Of a stretch of 64,000 nucleotides of DNA, positions 48,770 to 60,807 are shown one piece after another; position 1 is the stretch's first letter, and the number at the start of each line of letters is the position of its first letter. The stretch lies in assembly GCA_010405405.1 (NCBI GenBank), contig MU004233.1:2513882-2577881 (forward strand). The letters run 5' to 3'. A program made the position numbers and the translations under genes. Below the pieces are notes generated by a model. It was not told the DNA's origin, made no database searches, and worked only from the letters and a program-made list of their open reading frames with translations. The stretch comes from Microthyrium microscopicum. Taxonomy: Eukaryota; Ascomycota; Dothideomycetes; Microthyriales; Microthyriaceae.

Positions 48770-48936
48770 TGTTGAGTAACACCTTACCTGATCAAGCGAC
48801 GGATCAGGTTCTTATTATTACGGATCCGGGTTGCCGACCCTCCAGAACTAGAAGTCACATTACAAGTGGAAGAAGCAAGAACATTTTGTCTAGCAGCATT
48901 ACTTCGCAGCTACATCATATATATCATATTACAACA
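48770..48936. mobile_element. Possible solo LTR (Copia-like), fossil
   Basis: A 167-base stretch that starts TGTTG and ends CAACA, the TG..CA form of retrotransposon LTRs. The size fits small Copia LTRs of fungi. The flanks share ACCG, a poor target duplication at best. No internal region is present, so if real it is an old solo LTR. Confidence 0.3.
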
Positions 48937-49129
48937 ACCGTCAATCCGGTAGCTTCATCGCGGCTGTTCCTCTGCTCCACTCAATACTTGTCTAGGTTAA
49001 TGGCCTGTGAGCATAAATGGAGTTGCTGCTGGGTTGTATTGTCGCCCTCTAGGCTTGTGGGCTGCTGTCAAGAGGCTGGATCGTGCTAACAAGGCTGAAG
49101 TCGTCGACCGGATTACATTTTGGCAATGT

Positions 49130-49751
49130 CTACTCGGTAGTGAAGGGAACATCAGCTACAGGGCTGAGAATAGGTGAGCCATTGTTGCTAGGAGTAGAAG
49201 CTAGATGATTCAGTCACCAATAGGAGTAAGAGAAAAGATTACTCACGCAACGGGTAGTACTGGGTATTGTGCAGCACCTCAGCAATGAGGCTCCGGTCCA
49301 TAACATGATTGTCGAGGGTGAACTTTAAATAGCCCGCTAAGAGGTGACCGTCACTCTCTACTAGGCTGAGTCGTGCCGATAAATCTTCAACTAGTCCAGC
49401 CAAATCGTTATTTGTAACCGTGAGCGGAAGGTAATGTTGGTGGTAGAAATCCAACGCGTGTGTTTGTGCTTGTTTCATTCTCTTCTCTGCTTCTGCTGCA
49501 CGGTCCTGATCTTTCTGCCGCTCAGCGAGCAGGCTTGCATATACTTGATTTTCTGCCTTCACAGTTTCAAGCGCTGCCTTCAGTGCGCTTAATTCGTCAT
49601 TCCCTTGGTTATCGCCAGATCTTGAGTTGTTCACTTCAGCCATCTTCCTCCTTAACGTTTCGATGTCATGCTTCCTGACAGTCGTCACTTCAGCCTTAAA
49701 AGCTTCACTGTCTCTCCTCAAGTTCGCCTTTTCGGCTCGCGTTTGCTCCAT
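49130..49751 (-). CDS. Coiled-coil protein, 191 aa
   Basis: Exons 49247-49751 and 49130-49200 with a 46-nt intron. The first 100 residues are rich in Lys, Glu, Arg and Ala with heptad spacing (for example TLRRKMAEVNNSR, LKAALETVKAENQVYASLL, QDRAAEAEKRMKQA), a long coiled coil. A second half (YHQHYLPLTVTNNDLAGL, then LVESDGHLLAGYLKFTL) looks folded. The strong GTGAGT donor after YYPL and a good acceptor give a short Ser/Pro tail ending DVPFTTE. Without splicing the frame would stop two codons later, so the intron changes little. I recognise no family; it stands alone in a repeat-rich area and may be lineage-specific. Confidence 0.55.
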
Positions 49752-51440
49752 ATTGATGGTTTTGCTGGAAAAGAAGGGGCGACCTTGTATTTTTGGCTTG
49801 ATATAAGAAGCAGCCCGGGCAGATCAGGATGATATAGGTAGGTCGGTCATCGCATCAGTTGATTGCTTCATTATGTTTGACTGATTGATTAATTGCTTCC
49901 TTGAGAGACCAGCATTGTTGTAACAACTGTTTGTTGACTGGACAAGGGCAAGCACTGAAGGTTTCCGGGTCAGAAAAGTTGATTAGAACCGGTTGTCAAT
50001 GATCAGTAAAGGCTATATTGCATGCAGTCTTTTGGAGCCATCAGATATGTTAGGAGCCAGGAAGACTTTGGACCGTCAACACAAAAGCATGGCAGGAATG
50101 AGTTTTTGGTCTCCTCGGCGTGGAGCCGTAGAACACTCATTGTATTCGGTGGCAGCCGTAGCACCGGAGCAGAAACGCAGTCTACTAGAATTATCGATTG
50201 CGGTAGGAGCCACGATGTTTTGGTACAATCATCAAGAAATGTGATAACAAAGACAATTCGACCTCTTCGGACCGAAGTGGTTCAACTCATACCATATTTG
50301 CTGGAAACATAGCTTCGCGCAACAAGTATGCGTATGTTATCTGATCCAGGGAGAGCTGCCATGAGAACAAATGCTTTATGTAAGCCAGGAGCAAAAATCA
50401 AGGATGCATGTAGCCCCCTCAAGAAATTGTCAAAATGGCTACAAATTTTGACATACCTAAGCACAGCTGACAAAAAACCCATATGAAAAGCAATGAAAAA
50501 AGGCAAAAAGTTCACCACACATCTAAGAGGAACTCTTAGACATATGGTTATGAAAACTAGGCGAACTAATTTTACTACTGCTAGCGGGGTTCGAACGGGG
50601 TGGTTCAGAATTGCTCCTATCACTAGACTCGGGTTGGACTACTCCCTTTATTTACACATCGGGCTAGCGCCACCGTATCTTTCGAGATTCGATAGGATGG
50701 TTAACCGTCTTTTGCGACCATGTTTGACGAAATGTCGAAGGATAATTCCCGCTTTTGAGCATATATACTGCACAGTCCTGACATTCCATTGACAATCCAG
50801 ATTTTTGCATTGCTGAGCAGGCCAGAGTAATAAAATTCGAGTCAAAGGTTTGATCCCATCCAGAAAATAAATAAAATAAAATGAAATAAAATAGAAACCA
50901 TAAAGTGAAGCTCGCAAGGGTTACAAGGCCAATTTTCTCAAAGTACCTTGGTTCACAAGGAAAGGATGGAGACTTTCTTGCACCAACAATGAGTGACTGC
51001 TCCTTGAAGACTTCTAGTGAACAGCGGGCTCATATATGAAAGATCCAATCGATGTCCAGAATCTAGATATGTAAAAGACGTGAACGAAATTCGAGATTTG
51101 TCTGCAGTTTCGTTTTTCCCAAATTCCTAGCTCTTATGAAACCCAAGACTTTCATTTGACTCGAAGGCTAGCAAACTTGTCTAAGAGTATACATGGACTT
51201 ATACTAGATCTTTCCGAAGTTAAGAGTCTGCTGCCTCATGAAGAAGTGAGTTAGAACGATCTGTTGAAGCAGTAACTTTACGGATCATGTTCGAACTGGC
51301 GCGGCACAAAGACCCATCTTAGCGATCTGCTTGCCTTGGTTACAAGATTTCTATGCTCGATTTGGAAGCCAGTAATGAAAGTGCCATCAACGTTGTGGCA
51401 GTATTTGATCGGCGACGGGTCGACAAAATGAAGGGCACGC

Positions 51441-51521
51441 TCCCATCAAGTGCGATGTCTGCCATCACACCTTATCAAGAGCTAATCTCCAATGCCAATC
51501 GTAGTCGATGTTTTTCAAGTA
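51441..51521. repeat. Degenerate dispersed repeat, copy 2
   Basis: Partner of 17447-17527, with an exact 18-base start and scattered identity over about 80 bases. Not part of any gene. Confidence 0.5.
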
Positions 51522-53121
51522 GTTCTACATACCCCATGGGAACTAAAGTAGTTCATAATAGAGAAGTAGCGGACGGAAGCCCATAAAGTTGATGGGATGT
51601 CGTTAGATCTCGCGGAAGGAAAAAGCACGTGGAAGAGACTACCAGCACGTGTCTGAGCTGTTCGTGCTTGGTTGAAGCATCAATGTCGATCAAGAGACTG
51701 CCTTATCTTCCTATACAAAGAAGCAAGAGAACGTACCGCCTTTCCCAGAAGTTGGTTTGCAGATCAGGAAAGCAACGCGACCTCGCAAGTCAGGATGAAG
51801 TTGCGCAGCGCGCTCAAGTCCATGTTAAACTGCGCCTCTCACAACCACCTTCTCTCCTTTACCAAGCCATCTTGATCTCTCCCTTTGCCTCATATTCTTC
51901 ATCCTAAACCAAATAATACTGTTCGTACGCCTTCTATCCTCTCCACCCCTTCGCCACCTCTCCTCCCCATCACATCATAAACTCTCCGCCAGCACAACCT
52001 CCCAATCCCATCCAATTCGCCCAACCCAAAGCTCTCTCCAAGTCCCCTGTCAACCCGCCCCCCTGTCCAGCGCTTAAAGCACAACCCACCATTTCCACAC
52101 GCTGATTCGCTCAAATCAAAGCTTGTCCCAGCCAGCGGCAGCGGCGCCGCGAACCGCTGACCATGCAGCCGGTAACGAGAGGTTATTCAACTCGTGTTTT
52201 GCGGCTGCTCCCACGGCGCCTGTGCGACAAAGAATTCTGTATGCTTTGATTCAAGAAGATAGGTAAAGCGACGCGTAAAGGACAGGAGATAGGAGAGTTG
52301 AGTGAATATGTATGCGGAATCTGGGGGCCAAAGAACATGAACATGCTAAAAGACTGCAAGGAGCGCGCGCTAATAGGCGCCTGCAGGATCTTAAAAGCAA
52401 AGTTCGTCAAGTTAAAGATGGTTAATTTGGGGACTTTGTTTCAAGCGTTGCGGCGCGGATGTTGTTGTACGACCGAAACATTGGAGAAAGCAAAAAGAAG
52501 AACCTGAGCAGGATCAGGACTCCCGATCGCCCATACACAACTTCCATTGTTGCGTGATAGGTTCTATAAGCTTCGGCGTTGATGAGCGATGCAAGATACA
52601 TCTTGGCATCTCGCAGATGAATAGGTATGCAAGCTGCAGAAAGCAAGAGAGCTTGGGGACCTGACTGCCCCCCCAAGCGTAAACTGTGCATATCGCGTTT
52701 TTACGCGATATCAAAAGCCATTCGAGTCAGCTGTTCCTGTAAGACAAGATTTTCACAAAAACGCTGTCGAACAGTGACCTCCTGGGCCGGCAAAAGTTGC
52801 TCGTGGGCTTGAAGGCGCGAAGCTAATTAGCACAAGCCATCGTGAACCACAAAAAAAGCAAGGTGTAGGCGAGTGTCAAATCTGAGACCCGCATGACTAG
52901 CTTCCACAAAAAAGTTGCTTAGCACCAAAGAGCACTCGGTTGGACTTGTTCGTGGAAATGTAACCTTGAAATGCTGACAATTGCTTGGATGAGAGGAAGA
53001 AATTGAAGCAATTTGCCGGGACAAAATGACTGGCGCACTCCCATCAGCTTCGCTGGTTTCTAAATAGTGTTATACTTCCTATCGCATTCGATAAAATGTC
53101 CAGGTCTGAAGGTACTCAATG

Positions 53122-53159
53122 GCGAATAAAGCACTCCATAGCAAATAAAGCACTCCATA
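53122..53159. repeat. Two 19-bp direct repeats
   Basis: GCGAATAAAGCACTCCATA then GCAAATAAAGCACTCCATA, one base different, directly adjacent. Confidence 0.9.
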
Positions 53160-53758
53160 GCAGATCGTGTTGTATGAAAGGCATTGCACTCAATGGGAGC
53201 AGACCAGTTATTTTTTCCATCAGTTGCTTCTCCGTTTCACGTATTAGGAGAGAATATTGTTAAGAATATAAGCTGTATTAATGGTTGAAGCTATACCATA
53301 TAATGTTGGAAAATGAATACTTCAAGCAAAAACCAGCCAGAACCAAAAACAAAACAAATGAGCAAAAACAAGATGTATCCAACGCGCTTTCCGAACCATT
53401 ACATATCGCAAACTATGCTGTATTGCTGTGAGAACGCCGTACGAGAGCCTTGTGCTACATTGTGTAGGCAGAATAACTGTAAATTTGCGCGTCGCAAAAG
53501 ATGCAGGAGATAAAAGTAAATGTCAACAAAGGAGATCCATATAACACCGATATTCCTTTTCCATCATTACAAGAGGTCGTGAAAGCCAACAATGTTTTCG
53601 CCTTGATGTGTCGCTTCGAGGAAATCGGTCCATCCTTTCTATATTTCGTTTCCGTCCCTGGATATTTGGAAATGTTGATTGAAGATGTATTGCGGGTGTT
53701 TAAAATGCAGGGGTATCTAGGAATAATGGCGTATTACATTCGATGTCGGAACGATAGT

Positions 53759-54571
53759 TTAATTGGGGTTGACGGTGTTGGTGAGGGTTGATGTGGGAGC
53801 CTCGATCTTCCTCTTCTTGTTGGCTGGGACGGGTTCCATGACTGGTGTGGATTTGTTGGGAACTCTGATGTAGCGTGTGATGGTTTGGCGCAGACCAACT
53901 GTTTTGGCGTCAAAGTCGCGATCTCGTGGAGAATATGTGACATTGAATGGAGAGACCATGCCGCCAGCGCTGAGTGGAGAGGCGATTAATGGTGAGGTTA
54001 GGCCGGTTGGAGAGCAGAATTGAGGAGAGTAGGGGCTTTGTGGTATTTGTAGTCTCTTAAGTGATCGGGCTGATTGTGGACCTGGTGAGAACGGTGCTCC
54101 CATGGGAATGTTGATTACGGTTTTGCGCATATCTGCTGCTCCAAACTCTCCAGCGCAAGAGCTGGCGCGAGTTCGAGGACTGGCGGGACGTTTGGTGGTC
54201 TCTACAGGGGTCTCCTCTCTGTCCTGGTCATTTGAAGTGGCAGTCTCTGTTGTGCTGGTATCTGACATGTTGGAGGAGCCCGTAGAAGACACTGATTCCT
54301 TGGATGGGTGGGAAGACAAGGCTGGTCGCTCATTTGGAAATGAACGGAATGATGCTGATGGTGGGGGACTAACGGGAGAAGTCATCTTTTGAAGAAAGTC
54401 CAGGTAGGCCGCCGGGGGAGTGATTGGTGTTTTTTGTATTTCTTCACGCTTGATAAATGTTGGAGAAGTAATGACAGCTGGGCTCTGGATCTCTGAAGGA
54501 AATGTTGCTGAGAGAGGTGTCTCCAGGTTAGCCAGCCTGGCTGGTCTAGGTTTGGATGAAACTTCGGCCAT
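53759..54571 (-). CDS. Ser/Thr/Pro-rich conserved fungal protein, 270 aa
   Basis: Single exon. The longer open frame reaches an ATG at 54,727, but its first 52 residues look like translated leader, and MAEVSSKPRPARLANLETPL at 54,571 is the better start. TPPAAYLDFLQKM, then a disordered Ser/Thr stretch, SARSLKRLQIPQSPYSPQFC, SPFNVTYSPRDRDF and TRYIRVPNK are ordered blocks of the kind seen in a widely kept Pezizomycotina protein of unknown role (sometimes mislabelled as a glucosidase). NKKRKIEAP near the end looks like a nuclear signal. Many SP/TP sites suggest control by proline-directed kinases. Confidence 0.7.
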   Translation of the reverse strand: MAEVSSKPRPARLANLETPLSATFPSEIQSPAVITSPTFIKREEIQKTPITPPAAYLDFLQKMTSPVSPPPSASFRSFPNERPALSSHPSKESVSSTGSSNMSDTSTTETATSNDQDREETPVETTKRPASPRTRASSCAGEFGAADMRKTVINIPMGAPFSPGPQSARSLKRLQIPQSPYSPQFCSPTGLTSPLIASPLSAGGMVSPFNVTYSPRDRDFDAKTVGLRQTITRYIRVPNKSTPVMEPVPANKKRKIEAPTSTLTNTVNPN

Positions 54572-55947
54572 GGTAACAGCAAATTCTGTAGTACCAAGTA
54601 GAGATACCTGGAGGGTTACAGTAGTAAGCTGGATAAACGAAAGGAATGTAAGAGAAGAAGAGTTTGTTGAAAGATCCAAGGTCCAAGGAGCAGACAAGAT
54701 GAAACTGGATTTGAAGATTGAGGACAAGGCTAGGTTTGAAGGAAAAGGGAGTTAAATTGACTCAAAGCGGAAATGGACAGACAAGTCAGGGCAAATGCTG
54801 GGGGTACTCGCAGTAAAGAAATACGGTTAAGAGCGCCAACTCAAAGGATTCGTCAGGCTATTTTCAACCTCTCAACTGCAACCCGGGCTTGGTCTTGATG
54901 ATTGGCTGTGCTGTGGGCGCTTAACTGACTGCTACCAAGCCTGTGATTCGCCCCAACAACAAGGTGGCTCTGTGAGTGCAGATTCAACTCAGTTGTGCCG
55001 CTTCCCTCTGCAAGCCTTTATTCTCCGTTTGCAGGCAATTGGGTCCTTGGGCGGCCTAGTTTGCAGAGTGCGAGATCCGATTGGCCGATTGTGAGTGGGA
55101 TGGCCGTGCTGTTGAATAATGTCCTGACCGCGGGATCAAAAGGCTTTTGAACAGACGCAGACAACAACAAAATAGCGGGGGATCGTCGACCCAGTTGCGT
55201 GGAAGTATCCTGTTGCGTAAGGCCTGGTGGTGATTAGGCACTTTGAATTGGGCAAGTTGAGCGGCGAAAAGAGAGATAATGTGATTGAGTGATGGTTTGA
55301 TATTCAACAGTATTCAGCTCGTCTCAAGCAGTCCACTCGTGAAGTTTATACCTTCCACACTGCTCGTCTTTCGCGCCCAGTAAATACATATTTGCCTACT
55401 TTGGGAAACATTTCTCTTCAGTCAGGATGTTTGGCCTGGTCAGCACCATTCATAGACGTCTCGGTGCTGGCAACTGAGTATGGCGTCAATGGAAGCAGAG
55501 CGTCACGCTTTTGCCAACCTTTGCTATTTCCAAATAGCCGTCCATAATGATACCTCCCAGACTCCCAGTAAGGAGCCATTGGCAGGAAGCCGCAGAATAA
55601 TGTGGGCGCAAACGTGGAAGCTCATTTTAAAAGCCCCTAAATTAACCGCCTTTATATTTGCATCGAATCCTTCAAGGCCAAGCGCTAGGTCAGAAATAGA
55701 TCCGTGACCTCGTCAAATGCAGGTACCAACCAGAAATAGAGACCAAATTTGCATTGATTTTCAAGTTACTGAACAGCTGAATTTCTTGGGGGCCTCTTTA
55801 TGGGCCTGGTCAATGTCAATGCCTGATCATTGACCGTCATGTGGATTTGTGGAACCAAGACGGCGTGGAAGCTTTTCGGGCGGCTTTGTCCAAGGCGGGG
55901 TCAGTTGAGAGGTCATGTTGCCATTCAATGCCTGCTTTCGAGTGCTT
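54572..55947. other. Intergenic region, 1.4 kb
   Basis: Promoter of the Ser/Pro-rich gene and 3' flank of hxB. No gene supported; small frames such as 55480-55707 have no motif. Confidence 0.4.
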
Positions 55948-58423
55948 CTACAAGATCGGATATACAGGATCCCCTGTAGCAATCGTAGCAATTGCGTGTC
56001 CCTTTGACCCAGACAAGTGTGTAGATGCTGGACTGGGCACGTGGGAACAATGTTGACCGAAGAATATCTTGCCATCAAACCGCCGGGTTTTCGCCAGGGT
56101 GGTGAACGGCTCCTGATTCCTCAAGCCAGTATCCTGGTCAATACAGACCATCTGGCACCGACGGCAAGGCCCAAGAAACTCAAAATACTGGTCTGCTATG
56201 CGTACCATGCGCCAATTGTCTTCTGCATACGGCTGCTCTGGTCCGAGCCGTGGAGTTTTGGCTTCTCCAACGACAATGTTAGCTCGAAAGGCTTCTGCGC
56301 GTACAGCCTTGCCGCCACTGCTTTTGATTTGCTCGTTCAGGCGGTTAAGGCTTGATGAGGAAATCGTGAGGATGGGACTCTCATTCGATAACAGAATTGG
56401 AATCTTCTTCGATTCGTTGTGGTCTCCGACTGGGCCACCTGATTTTCTCTTTCGAGATTGCTGGCGGGATGGCTGCAGATGATCCTTTGCATGCCTTGAC
56501 GAGGCTGAAGACCCGCCTGAAGGGAACCTTCCAAGATGGCAGCTTACTCCCAAAGCCTGGGTAAAGAAGCTGTTGATATCAGGATTCGTGTACGCCCGGG
56601 CGGAAATATTGTCGCCACAAACAGTAGCCTCTCTACATGTATCTCCCAGCATCATTGGTGAAGCTGGATCCAGGTAGAGAGGTACGACAATTGGTGCAAT
56701 GTTTGCAGACTGATCAGTAAATGATAGTCGAAGAAGCCCTTCGTCTAGATCTATTTGTGGACGAATCAATGCCATTCTTGGATACCTCTTTTGGCTCATC
56801 ACAGCGCCTGATCCCGCAAGAATCACGCACCATTCACGATCCCAAGCAAGTCCCTCATTATAGACTCGCCAGCGCTTGCCTGCAGGTATTTTCCAACCTG
56901 AGCAACTTTTGACGGGGAAGACCATGAGAGATTCAACTGTGAATGGCGCCACCAAGCCTTCTGCCGGAGATGAATCCATTTCCTCACTGCTCACCGAAGA
57001 GCCATCACTTTCGACGAAAAATTCCTCAACAAAGGAAATGAAGCTATCAACATCGGCAATTGTGTTGATGGGTCCAAGACTAACTCGGATCATGCTGGTT
57101 GGTTGTCCACGCATAATGTCGTGATCATTTCCACATCGCTGGCCATCTCGATAATTCTCTTTCATATCATTAGCGGAGAGATTAAGCGCTGCTGCAACGC
57201 CGCCCGGATTGCAAAGTCCACCCGTCCGCAGCTGGATATTCTTGATAGATGCCAACTTTTCGACCTCGGTTGTGCCAATCCAAGATCCACGGCTGTCACA
57301 TATGTTGAAGGCTAGCACTGGACCTTGCCGGCGCAGATCAGCAAAATCTCTGGATCCGTCGACGTACATGTAGCACGCTGGACGGCGGTTTGAATGTTGA
57401 AGATCAGAAAGGCCCTTGTAAAGCCGCTGAGCAAGAAATGCGCAGTGACGCGAGACTTGGTCCAGCGATCCAAACAGCTCATTATACGTGTTCATGGCAG
57501 GTTCAATGGCGAGGATGTTGTGGATTGGAAGACTGCCATCCTCCAATTGTTCATGCAGTGTGTCCATTCTTCGCGCGAACCATCTATCATCTGTGCAGGT
57601 TACCATATCAACGGTACCACCACCAAAGTATTTTCGGTTCTGGAAAATGTGCCCCGCATCTTTTCTAATGATAAGAGCTCCAAGGTCTGGGAACCCAAAG
57701 ATCTTGTACAGACTAACAACAGTGAAATCTGGACTTGTGTTCATGCAACTCAAGTCGAGCGGCGTAGTCGATGCAAGAGCAGCAGCGTCAAGCAAGCTGT
57801 ACACCTTCGCCCCATGTTGTCTGATTTGACCACACCAGGTCAGTGGTAGCCTTGTACCATTCATATTCGATTGAGCAGGGTACGCAAATAGCTTGGTTTC
57901 TGATGTGCTGATAGAAGTCGAGGATATCCATGTTTTGACTTCTTCGTCTGACTTGAAGCATTGCTGAGACTTTGCCACTTCTCGCACTCCCACCACACTC
58001 GTATGTGCAGCATGATGATAACCAAACCAGAAGCCATCTTCAGCTTCACGAAAAGCTTCCGCAACGAGTTTGATACCAGCAGTTGCGTTTGCTACAAAGA
58101 CAAGGTCGAAGTGATCCGGGTCAGCACTGAAGTATTGCAAGAGTTGAAGACGAATTCTCTCTATCTTCTTGGATGTAGCCTGAGCTGCCAATGAAGTTGA
58201 ATGTGGATTGCCATAGAGATTCAAAGTCATATCAGTGGCGAATCTAGACATTAAACTCTTTGACGGGATTGCTGTTCCTGCATGATCCAGATAGATGGTG
58301 CCTAGGCCAGGTTAGCTTGACCCTAGTATTTCGAATGAATGTTGTACCTTGGAGCATTGGAAACTCTTCACCTCTTAGCTGTTCGATAGCTTGGTTGTAC
58401 CAAGCCTTGTGATTGGGGTCCAT
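55948..58423 (-). CDS. hxB: Molybdenum cofactor sulfurase
   Basis: Exons 58348-58423 and 55948-58301 (46-nt intron) give 809 residues, the usual length. The enzyme moves sulfur from cysteine to the molybdenum cofactor to activate xanthine dehydrogenase and aldehyde oxidase. The N-terminal class V aminotransferase-like part has IYLDHAGTAIPSK, built across the intron, the PLP lysine in SLYKIFGFPDLGAL (Lys225) and the persulfide-bearing cysteine in LRTGGLCNPGG (Cys389). The C-terminal MOSC part starts with VESLMVFPVKSCSGWKIP (about 490 on) and holds GPCRRCQMVCIDQDTG and FDGKIFFGQH near the end; it binds the cofactor. In Aspergillus nidulans the homologue is hxB. The gene shares a 534-base divergent promoter with the WD40 gene. 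Confidence 0.93.
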
Positions 58424-58957
58424 GATAGTATTGATTGACGTCTACCTTGGTATTTCCAGACTGTGGACGCCTATGAATAATCCAAAAGAGCGGACATCTT
58501 CCATTATGTGCTCGTTATCATGGCGATTGCAGTTTGAAAGATGCAGACCAACTGATTGCTTTTACAATGATCTCAGAGATGATTGGACATATGTGGGGCG
58601 AACCTATCGGCAGGCTCCGAACTCCCAGTGGAAAGGGCCGTTAGGCTTGCTTGTTGACGGAAATATGTACCTAAGAAGAGCTAGGGACTGATGTCAACTG
58701 CATGCTGGGATCAAGTGTAATACTCAATCACTGAAGAATATACCTGCTTTGAAGACCATGAAATCCGGCGAGAAGGCAAAAGATAGACGAAACCACTTCC
58801 TTCCTGATAAGGAAATGACGACAGGGATTATCACGTGCGTTCTCCAGACCAGACTGAAGCTTTGACTTCTCTAGCTTCCAATCTTCAACTTCATCTCATC
58901 AATCCCACAACAATTCATGAGCCTGTCACTCGGGCTTGTGCCATAACGAAGACATGA
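58424..58957. promoter_or_regulatory. Divergent promoter of hxB and the CSA-like gene
   Basis: No gene. The 92-codon frame at 58413-58691 overlaps the first hxB exon and shows no motif. I cannot point to a specific binding site. Confidence 0.4.
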
Positions 58958-60546
58958 ATGAATATCCAGCTCCTAAATCGATCGGCTGGCTACGGCCATG
59001 CGCGAGACGTCCAACAACTCTTTTACGCCGACCAATTTGACGCCCTCAAACCCGCCGACACCAGATTCGAGCGCAAATCCACCACACAAACAACCTCTGC
59101 AGGACCTAGTCATGTTTACGTACCCAATGCTCCAGTAAGGATTCCGCGAGTTGAGGACAAGCCTTGATAATGGCGCAAGGCGCCAGCAGTCATGATGATT
59201 CTCATCGCATTTGATGGCTATTAGACCACCCCATGGTCAGCAAGAAGTGCGATGGGAGTTCCCACGAGATCATAATATCGTTCCAGCGAACATCAGCTTC
59301 GAGAAAACAGAACAGCAACCGTTCATAATATGCTAACAAGTCCCAGGCTATGGCACACTTCGGCGGCGTCAACGCCCTCGCAATCGACAAGTTCGACGGC
59401 CGCTACCTCCTCTCGGGCGGTGCAGACTCCACCATCGCCATGTGGGATCTCGAAACCCCCGCCTCCGCGCCCACTTCTGCTACATCTGGTCCATTGACCT
59501 ACCGGCCCCTCGGCACAGTCGCGCGCGGCGCAGACGCTCATAAGTTTGGCATTACAGATATCTCCTGGTATCCGTTCGATAGCCTCGCTTTCCTAAGCAG
59601 CTCGTTCGATGCGACGCTCAAGCTTTATGACGCTCTCACACTTGTGCCTGCAACATCATTTGCGCTTGACAGCCCGGTGTATTCGCATTCCATGAGTCCC
59701 ATAGCACAGCACATTCTCGTTGCGTGCGGGACACAGCACCCCTCTGTACGGCTGGTCGATTTAAGATCTGGTGTGGCTGTACAGGCCCTCGTGGGACATA
59801 CAGGTGCCGTGTTGAGCACAGCATGGAGCCCAACAGAAGAGTACATGCTCGCCAGCGGCAGCAGTGATGGCACCGTGCGTCTCTGGGACGTAAGACGCAG
59901 TGCGGCACAGCTAGGCGTGCTGGATCAAGAAGACGCAGTAGGCTTACGAGGCTACGATGGCCGTGGGTCGGGCGCGCGACCTGCAGGCCGAGGACGAGCG
60001 CATACAGGCACAGTCAATGGCGTAGTCTTCACCGAAGATGGAAGGCATTTGGTGAGCACAGGACACGATGAGAGGATCCGCGTGTGGGATATGCAAACAG
60101 GCGCAAATACTTTAGCAAATTTTGGTCCCTTTGTGCGAAATGATGCGCTCGCGTGTTTACTGCCTTGCCTCGCACCCACGAACATGACAGAGTATTTCAA
60201 AGATATATTATTCTTTCCGTCCGAGAAGGAGATACTCATGTATGAGATGTTTGAAGGCAAACTACTCAAGCGACTGCGTGGCGTCTGGGGTGAACCGGAT
60301 GCTGGATCGACGGGCAAGAATAAGGGGAAGCGTCAGTTGAAGGATTTAGCTTGGCGGCCCTTCAATATGGAGCTGTATTCTGCGCATACGGACGGATCGA
60401 TTCATGTTTGGAGACCGTGGACGAAGGAAGACGATGAGGTGGGATTAGAGGATGAGGATGAGGAGAGGACGAAGAAGAGGGCGGCGTTGGAGGAGATATA
60501 TCAGGATGTTACGAAGAGGCAGCGTAACATGTTCACGGTACAATGA
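58958..60546 (+). CDS. ERCC8: CSA/ERCC8-like WD40 protein (Rad28 family)
   Basis: Exons 58958-59134 and 59347-60546 give 458 residues. CSA is the substrate receptor of a CUL4-DDB1 ubiquitin ligase in transcription-coupled repair. The N-terminus has NIQLLNRSAGYGHARDVQQL and ADTRFERKS, matching the start of fungal members. WD40 repeats follow: GGVNALAIDKFDGRYLLSGG with IAMWDLE, FGITDISWYPFDSLAFLSSS, GHTGAVLSTAWSPTEEYMLA with GTVRLWDVR, and HTGTVNGVVFTEDGRHLVST with RIRVWDMQ. The repeat ending in WDxR supplies the DDB1 contact in the family. The intron is 212 nt, the longest in the window, and the splice joins NAP to AMAHFGGV cleanly. The C-terminus is acidic, then basic. Other WD40 families are possible but fit less well. 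Confidence 0.85.
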
Positions 60547-60807
60547 ACGGGATATCTATCAAGTATTATATCTGTCATCGTGTCTTCTAAAATGCGTATG
60601 AGTTGTTCCCCATATTGCTTGATATATTGCCCAACCTTTACGTACCTGATTTTGAAGAAGATACGTGATGGTAGAGCGTAGTCGACGAGAGCCCTTGCAG
60701 TTAACCTGTCAAGCCTGTATGTTCTACAATGTATTATGGCAGAGCTAACGTTGTAATTATTTCGTAATACGAGTTCTACTTTAGATTAACGACTTATTGA
60801 TCATCAA

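Larger units (their letters stand above)
49752..53758. other. 4-kb gene-poor, repeat-bearing stretch
   Basis: No open frame here shows a domain or convincing coding bias. It holds a dispersed repeat copy (51441-51521), a possible relative near 53,030, a 2 x 19-bp tandem repeat (53122-53159) and an A-rich AAATA run at about 50,864-50,892. A pyrimidine-rich strand at about 51,840-52,060 resembles a promoter leader but is not followed by a gene I can support. Confidence 0.5.

Noticed and set aside
50580-50660. tRNA-like GGGTTCGAAC box
   Set aside because: The T-loop string is present but neither strand gives a pairing T-stem, and no acceptor stem fits.
53501-53791. 96-codon plus-strand frame
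   Set aside because: Overlaps the 3' end of the Ser/Pro-rich gene on the other strand and has no motif.
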